Assembly (NCBI RefSeq): GCF_000384135.1
Contig: NZ_KB913028.1
Span: forward strand, 306,351-370,350
Direction: 5' to 3'
Source of the DNA: Succinispira mobilis DSM 6222
Lineage (GTDB): Bacteria > Bacillota > Negativicutes > Acidaminococcales > Succinispiraceae
Length of the DNA stretch: 64,000 bases
Position 1 is the stretch's first letter, and each line of letters begins with the position of its first letter. This document shows positions 60,671-64,000 of the stretch, one piece after another. The translations under genes were made by a program, and so were the position numbers. The notes beneath the pieces were generated by a model. The model did no database searches and had not been told where the DNA came from. It saw only the letters and a list, made by a program, of their open reading frames with translations.

Positions 60671-61706
60671 AAACATTTTAATAATAAAAACTAGCTCACT
60701 AGGCGATGTTATTCATGCTTTGCCTAGTGCGGTAGCTTTGCGCCGTTTATATCCGCAAGCAAAAATCAGCTGGCTGGTAAATCGGCCCTTTGCTGATATT
60801 ATCATAGGGAACCCAGTTTTAGATGAGGTAATTATAATTGAACAACAGCGCTTTACGCGGGGCTCGCTATCAGAACGCTATGCCTATTTTAAAACTGTGC
60901 GCAAGGATTTAAAGTCGCGGCAATTCGATCTAGTGTTGGATTTACAAGGGCTGTTAAAAAGCAGTATTTTGGCGCTAATGACAGGTTGTAAGAATCGCTA
61001 TGGCTATTGGGAATTGCGGGAGGGTAGTTGGTTAGTTAGCAAAGCTATTAAGGGTGAATACGCTTATGGGCATGTAATCCAACGCTATTTAGATGTGGTG
61101 CGTTATTTTGGTTCAGAAGTTGAACATCCAGAATTTGTTTTACCCAACCTCCAACCGGAGCATTTAAAAATTACGGCCTTGCTGCAAGCCAATGCAGTTC
61201 AGCCGGGTAATTTTATTGTAGTTGCCCCAGGTACAAGTTGGCCGTCGAAAGAATGGCCGTTAGAACACTATGTAGTTTTGATAAAAAAATTGCTGCGTAA
61301 AGGTTATCAAGTAGTGTTAGTAGGCGCTAAAGCAGACCAACCTAAGGCGGACTTTATTACTACACGCGTGAACAATGTTAATTTGGTGGATTTTACGGGC
61401 GCGACTAATTTACGGGAGTTAATGGCCTTATTTCAACAAGCTAGCTTATATGTCAGTGGCGACACGGGCCCACTACATATTGCTGTTGCTACTGGATTAC
61501 CAGTCGTGGCAATGTATGGACCAACCAAGGCGGAACGGACAGGTCCGTATGGAATAAAAAGTCGGGTATTAACTAGTAAGATTTTATGCTCACCTTGCCG
61601 CAAACGGGAATGTACACCTTTAGTTTGTATGAGCAATATTTTACCAGAAGAAGTGTTCCAAGCTTGTGAAGATTTTCTCAAGCTTAAAAATATTAGTTTG
61701 GAGTGA
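60660..61706 (+). CDS. LPS heptosyltransferase (GT9)
   Basis: The GT9 fold is shown by ILIIKTSSLGDVIHALPSAVAL at the N-terminus and SGDTGPLHIAVATGLPVVAMYGPT near the C-terminus. A cysteine-rich tail (CSPCRKRECTPLVCM) is also present. The N-terminal wording is closest to heptosyltransferase I (WaaC), which adds the first heptose to Kdo. It overlaps gmhB by 11 bases. Whether it is WaaC or another GT9 enzyme cannot be settled by eye. Confidence 0.87.
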   Translation: MGYKNILIIKTSSLGDVIHALPSAVALRRLYPQAKISWLVNRPFADIIIGNPVLDEVIIIEQQRFTRGSLSERYAYFKTVRKDLKSRQFDLVLDLQGLLKSSILALMTGCKNRYGYWELREGSWLVSKAIKGEYAYGHVIQRYLDVVRYFGSEVEHPEFVLPNLQPEHLKITALLQANAVQPGNFIVVAPGTSWPSKEWPLEHYVVLIKKLLRKGYQVVLVGAKADQPKADFITTRVNNVNLVDFTGATNLRELMALFQQASLYVSGDTGPLHIAVATGLPVVAMYGPTKAERTGPYGIKSRVLTSKILCSPCRKRECTPLVCMSNILPEEVFQACEDFLKLKNISLE

Positions 61707-61712
61707 AACCGT

Positions 61713-62762
61713 ATGTTGCCTAGACAACCTCAAAAAATCTTAGTAACTTTTTTGATGCACTTAGGAGATTTACTCCTAACCACACCTTTTTTGGAAGTAT
61801 TGCGACGTGCTTATCCAGAGGCGCAAATTGATTATTTGGTGGATAAAAAATTAGCGGGAGTAGTTCAAGAGAATAAACATGTAAGTCGTGTGTTAGAAAT
61901 TGATAAAAAAGGTCAAGATAAAGGTGTAATGGCTTTATATCGTTACGCACAAAGATTAAGCCAAGAAAACTATGATTTAGTAATTAATCTACACCCTAAC
62001 GAGCGCACCTCTTTTTTGACAGCCAACATTAAGGCAAAATGTAAAGTGGGCGCTTGTCATTTTCTGTTTCGACCATTTTATAATCAGGTGATTAAGCTTA
62101 AACGCCAACTGCACGCTGCTGATATGTATTTGCAAGTATTGCAGCAGTTAGGAATTACCCAAGATTTAACTAATCAAGGTTTGCAAATGCCTGTAAGTGA
62201 AGCGGCTTTGGCAGTAAGTGCGCAATTTTACCAACAAGCAGGTTTAAAGGTGCAGGAAAAATTGATTGGCTTAAATATTGGCAGTGCAGTACTAACTAAG
62301 CGCTGGGCGGGGGAACGTTTTGCGCAGGTAGCCGATAGCTTAAATGCGCAAGGGTATCGAGTAGTGTTTTTTGGTGGGACAATGGATGCTGAATTAGTTC
62401 AAGATGCAGTAAGTTATATGCACACTCAACCACTAATTGCGACGGGTAAGTTTTCTTTACAAGAGCTAGCCGCGGCAATGCAGCGATGTAGTTTGATTAT
62501 CACTAATGATAGTGGGCCGATGCATGTAGCTATTAGCCAAAATGTACCGATTGTAGCGATGTATGGTCCGTCTAGCCCGAAACTCTATGGTCCGTATACG
62601 GAACGGGCGCTAATCGTAAGGGCAGAACCGCCTTGCTTAGACTGTGCGGGCGGAATGCGACATAAATGTGAAAAAATGGATTGTATGCGCAATCTGACCG
62701 TAGCTCAGGTTTTACAGGCCGCGCAAGAGATGCTAAGGAGTGAAGATAAGAGTGAATTATAG
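61713..62762 (+). CDS. GT9 family glycosyltransferase, probable heptosyltransferase
   Basis: Features of GT9 are ILVTFLMHLGDLLLTTPFLEVL and ITNDSGPMHVAISQNVPIVAMYGPSSPK. It too has a cysteine-rich tail (PCLDCAGGMRHKCEKMDCM). The N-terminal sequence resembles WaaF/WaaQ-like second or third heptosyltransferases. It is six bases after the first GT9 gene and overlaps the following one by 11 bases. Confidence 0.87.
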   Translation: MLPRQPQKILVTFLMHLGDLLLTTPFLEVLRRAYPEAQIDYLVDKKLAGVVQENKHVSRVLEIDKKGQDKGVMALYRYAQRLSQENYDLVINLHPNERTSFLTANIKAKCKVGACHFLFRPFYNQVIKLKRQLHAADMYLQVLQQLGITQDLTNQGLQMPVSEAALAVSAQFYQQAGLKVQEKLIGLNIGSAVLTKRWAGERFAQVADSLNAQGYRVVFFGGTMDAELVQDAVSYMHTQPLIATGKFSLQELAAAMQRCSLIITNDSGPMHVAISQNVPIVAMYGPSSPKLYGPYTERALIVRAEPPCLDCAGGMRHKCEKMDCMRNLTVAQVLQAAQEMLRSEDKSEL

Positions 62763-63537
62763 AATAACGCTAATGCTCTTTAGTGATAAAGCAGAGGAAA
62801 TAATTCAAGCAAAAAAAATAAGTTGTTTACTGAGAGAAAAATTTTTAGAAGCTCACATAACTCTAGCTACGTTTGAGCAATACAAAAGTTTGTTTTCTAG
62901 TGACTTGAATTTAGATGAACTTTTGATTTTTAAAAATAAGTTAGGAATAAAAGAATTTATGGAAATCAGAAAAACTTTTTATCGGCGTGAAACAAACCTA
63001 ATAATAAATATGGCGAAAAACAGTTTATCGAGAGCATTATTGTTTTTTACTAACTTGAAAAAAAAACCAAATAGATTTGATACGTTAAAGATAAAGTCGG
63101 CTGAAGAGGCAATAAAAAGTCTATCATTATCTGGGATTGAAAATATTGAAACTGAAATATTCTTTTCAGGAAAAGATGAAAAAATATTTGAAGAAATAAT
63201 AAATTTAAATAAAGACATTAAGAAAGATTTAAATAAAAATGTGAATTTGATTTTTATTGAGAACATTAGTGATTCAAATTGTTTATTTAAAAGGAAAATA
63301 ATATTAGAAAATGAAGATAGAGAACATACAATTAGGATTGTGCTTGTTAATAGTGAAAAAGAAAAAAAATTTTTTGAGGAAATATACGGGAAAAAAAGGA
63401 AAATAATATTTATGAAGTTTAGTTATAGTTTAGCAAGCTTAATAATAGATAATATAGATAAAGTATTGACCAACAATAAAATTATAAGTTATATAGCTAG
63501 GGTTAAAAAGAAGAAAAATTTGTTACTCGACATTTAA
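62752..63537 (+). CDS. AT-rich, divergent GT9-like protein, possibly truncated
   Basis: The GTG at 62752 gives 261 residues and overlaps the preceding gene by 11 bases; AAGGAG is 11 bases upstream. The AT-rich codon use differs clearly from its neighbours. The layout follows the GT9 N-terminal domain (ELLIFKNKLGIKEFMEIRK, NLIINMAKNSLSRALLFF, LSLSGIENIETEIFF). A later SYSLASLIIDNIDKVLTNN recalls the GT9 region just before the GPxHxA motif, which is absent. It may be a decayed or specialised heptosyltransferase acquired by transfer. The similarity is judged by eye only. Confidence 0.55.
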   Translation: MNYRITLMLFSDKAEEIIQAKKISCLLREKFLEAHITLATFEQYKSLFSSDLNLDELLIFKNKLGIKEFMEIRKTFYRRETNLIINMAKNSLSRALLFFTNLKKKPNRFDTLKIKSAEEAIKSLSLSGIENIETEIFFSGKDEKIFEEIINLNKDIKKDLNKNVNLIFIENISDSNCLFKRKIILENEDREHTIRIVLVNSEKEKKFFEEIYGKKRKIIFMKFSYSLASLIIDNIDKVLTNNKIISYIARVKKKKNLLLDI

Positions 63538-63561
63538 ATATAATATTTAGGAGAATGAATT

Positions 63562-64000
63562 ATGGATTTAAGTGTACTAATTTTGGCTAAAAATGAAGAG
63601 AAAAATATCAAAGAATGTATTGAAAGTGTGAGTTTTGCAGAAGAAATAATTGTTATTGATGACTTTAGTGTTGATAATACAAAGAAAATAGCTGAAGAGA
63701 TGGGCGCAAAAGTTTATCAACGTTCTATGAGTGGTGATTGGGGGGCTCAACAAACTTATGCTATAGAAAAGGCATCAAAAAAATGGATTTTTTTTATAGA
63801 TGCAGATGAGCGAGTTACTCCTGAATTAGCACAAGAGATTAAAGAAACAGTTAAAGCAGATAAAAATTATGGGTATTGGATAAAAAGAATAAATCATTTT
63901 AATTATAAATTGGTTAATTATGGACCATTGAGTCCAGATTATGTTTGCCGTTTAATGCCTAAAGAAGGATCTTATGTTGAAGGGTTTGTACATCCGAAAA
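63562..64000 (+). CDS. Family 2 glycosyltransferase, WaaE-like (partial)
   Basis: The GT2 N-terminus is clear: LSVLILAKNEEKNIKECIES, then EEIIVIDDFSVDNT, and the metal-binding motif FFIDADERVTPEL. The subfamily resembles WaaE/KdtX-type glucosyltransferases that act on the LPS inner core. The gene is cut by the window end after 146 codons. GGAGA precedes the ATG. It belongs to the LPS operon by position. Confidence 0.88.
   Translation, partial: MDLSVLILAKNEEKNIKECIESVSFAEEIIVIDDFSVDNTKKIAEEMGAKVYQRSMSGDWGAQQTYAIEKASKKWIFFIDADERVTPELAQEIKETVKADKNYGYWIKRINHFNYKLVNYGPLSPDYVCRLMPKEGSYVEGFVHPK

Overview
This window looks like chromosomal DNA of an outer-membrane-bearing (diderm) Firmicute, most likely a Negativicute. 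Two lines of evidence combine. First, the central part follows the order of the Bacillus subtilis origin-proximal chromosome: lysine/arginine decarboxylase, tmk, yaaR, holB, yaaT/ricT, yabB, yabC/rsmI, metG, tatD, yabE, rnmV, rsmA, ispE, purR, glmU, prs. Firmicute features such as a T-box leader, SpoVB-like flippase, CYTH protein and frequent TTG/GTG starts with strong GGAGG sites are also present. Second, the window encodes lptD, a complete ADP-heptose pathway (gmhA, hldE, hldD, gmhB), heptosyltransferases and two autotransporters, which require an outer membrane. The sporulation genes usually interleaved with the B. subtilis block (yabG, sspF, spoVG) are absent. Most of the DNA is AT-rich.

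Layout. 1-6605: a cut-off gene, a lipid-linked-sugar flippase, a C_GCAxxG_C_C redox protein, a small operon (lipoprotein, CYTH protein, flagellin-helix-like microprotein), a candidate small RNA, and a T-box-controlled ilv operon. 6793-12201: a PHP phosphatase, a two-gene unit of dynamin-like GTPase plus TerB-like/beta-helix protein, a cobalamin riboswitch with no gene of its own, and serS. 12761-22037: two chemoreceptors flanking a corrinoid locus (precorrin-2 methyltransferase plus BtuFCD-like ABC importer), then an orphan DegS-like kinase. 22056-43163: the housekeeping block described above, ending with an LtaS-like membrane sulfatase and a folate cyclodeaminase. 43216-43400: two tRNA-Ser genes.

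43391-53688 is the most unusual region. A cassette is present twice. Its ancestral form was: a sensor/response-regulator operon on the minus strand, divergent from a GT8 glycosyltransferase and an autotransporter on the plus strand, with LytTR-type direct repeats in the intervening promoter. The downstream copy is nearly complete. Its kinase function is split between one protein with the phospho-acceptor histidine but no ATPase domain and another with the ATPase domain but no histidine; the latter is also frameshifted at a homopolymer. The upstream copy is GC-rich, has lost its regulators except for a fused remnant, has five operator repeats instead of two, and is bounded by a 250-bp nearly identical direct repeat that begins in the 3' end of tRNA-Ser(GCU). 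The layout suggests a regulated surface adhesin with its own glycosyltransferase, diversified by import of a foreign allele.

53893-64000 is envelope biogenesis: two exported proteins of unknown function, lptD, the ADP-heptose genes, two GT9 heptosyltransferases, an AT-rich divergent GT9-like gene, and a family 2 glycosyltransferase cut by the window end. All calls are from reading the sequence; no searches or computations were run.
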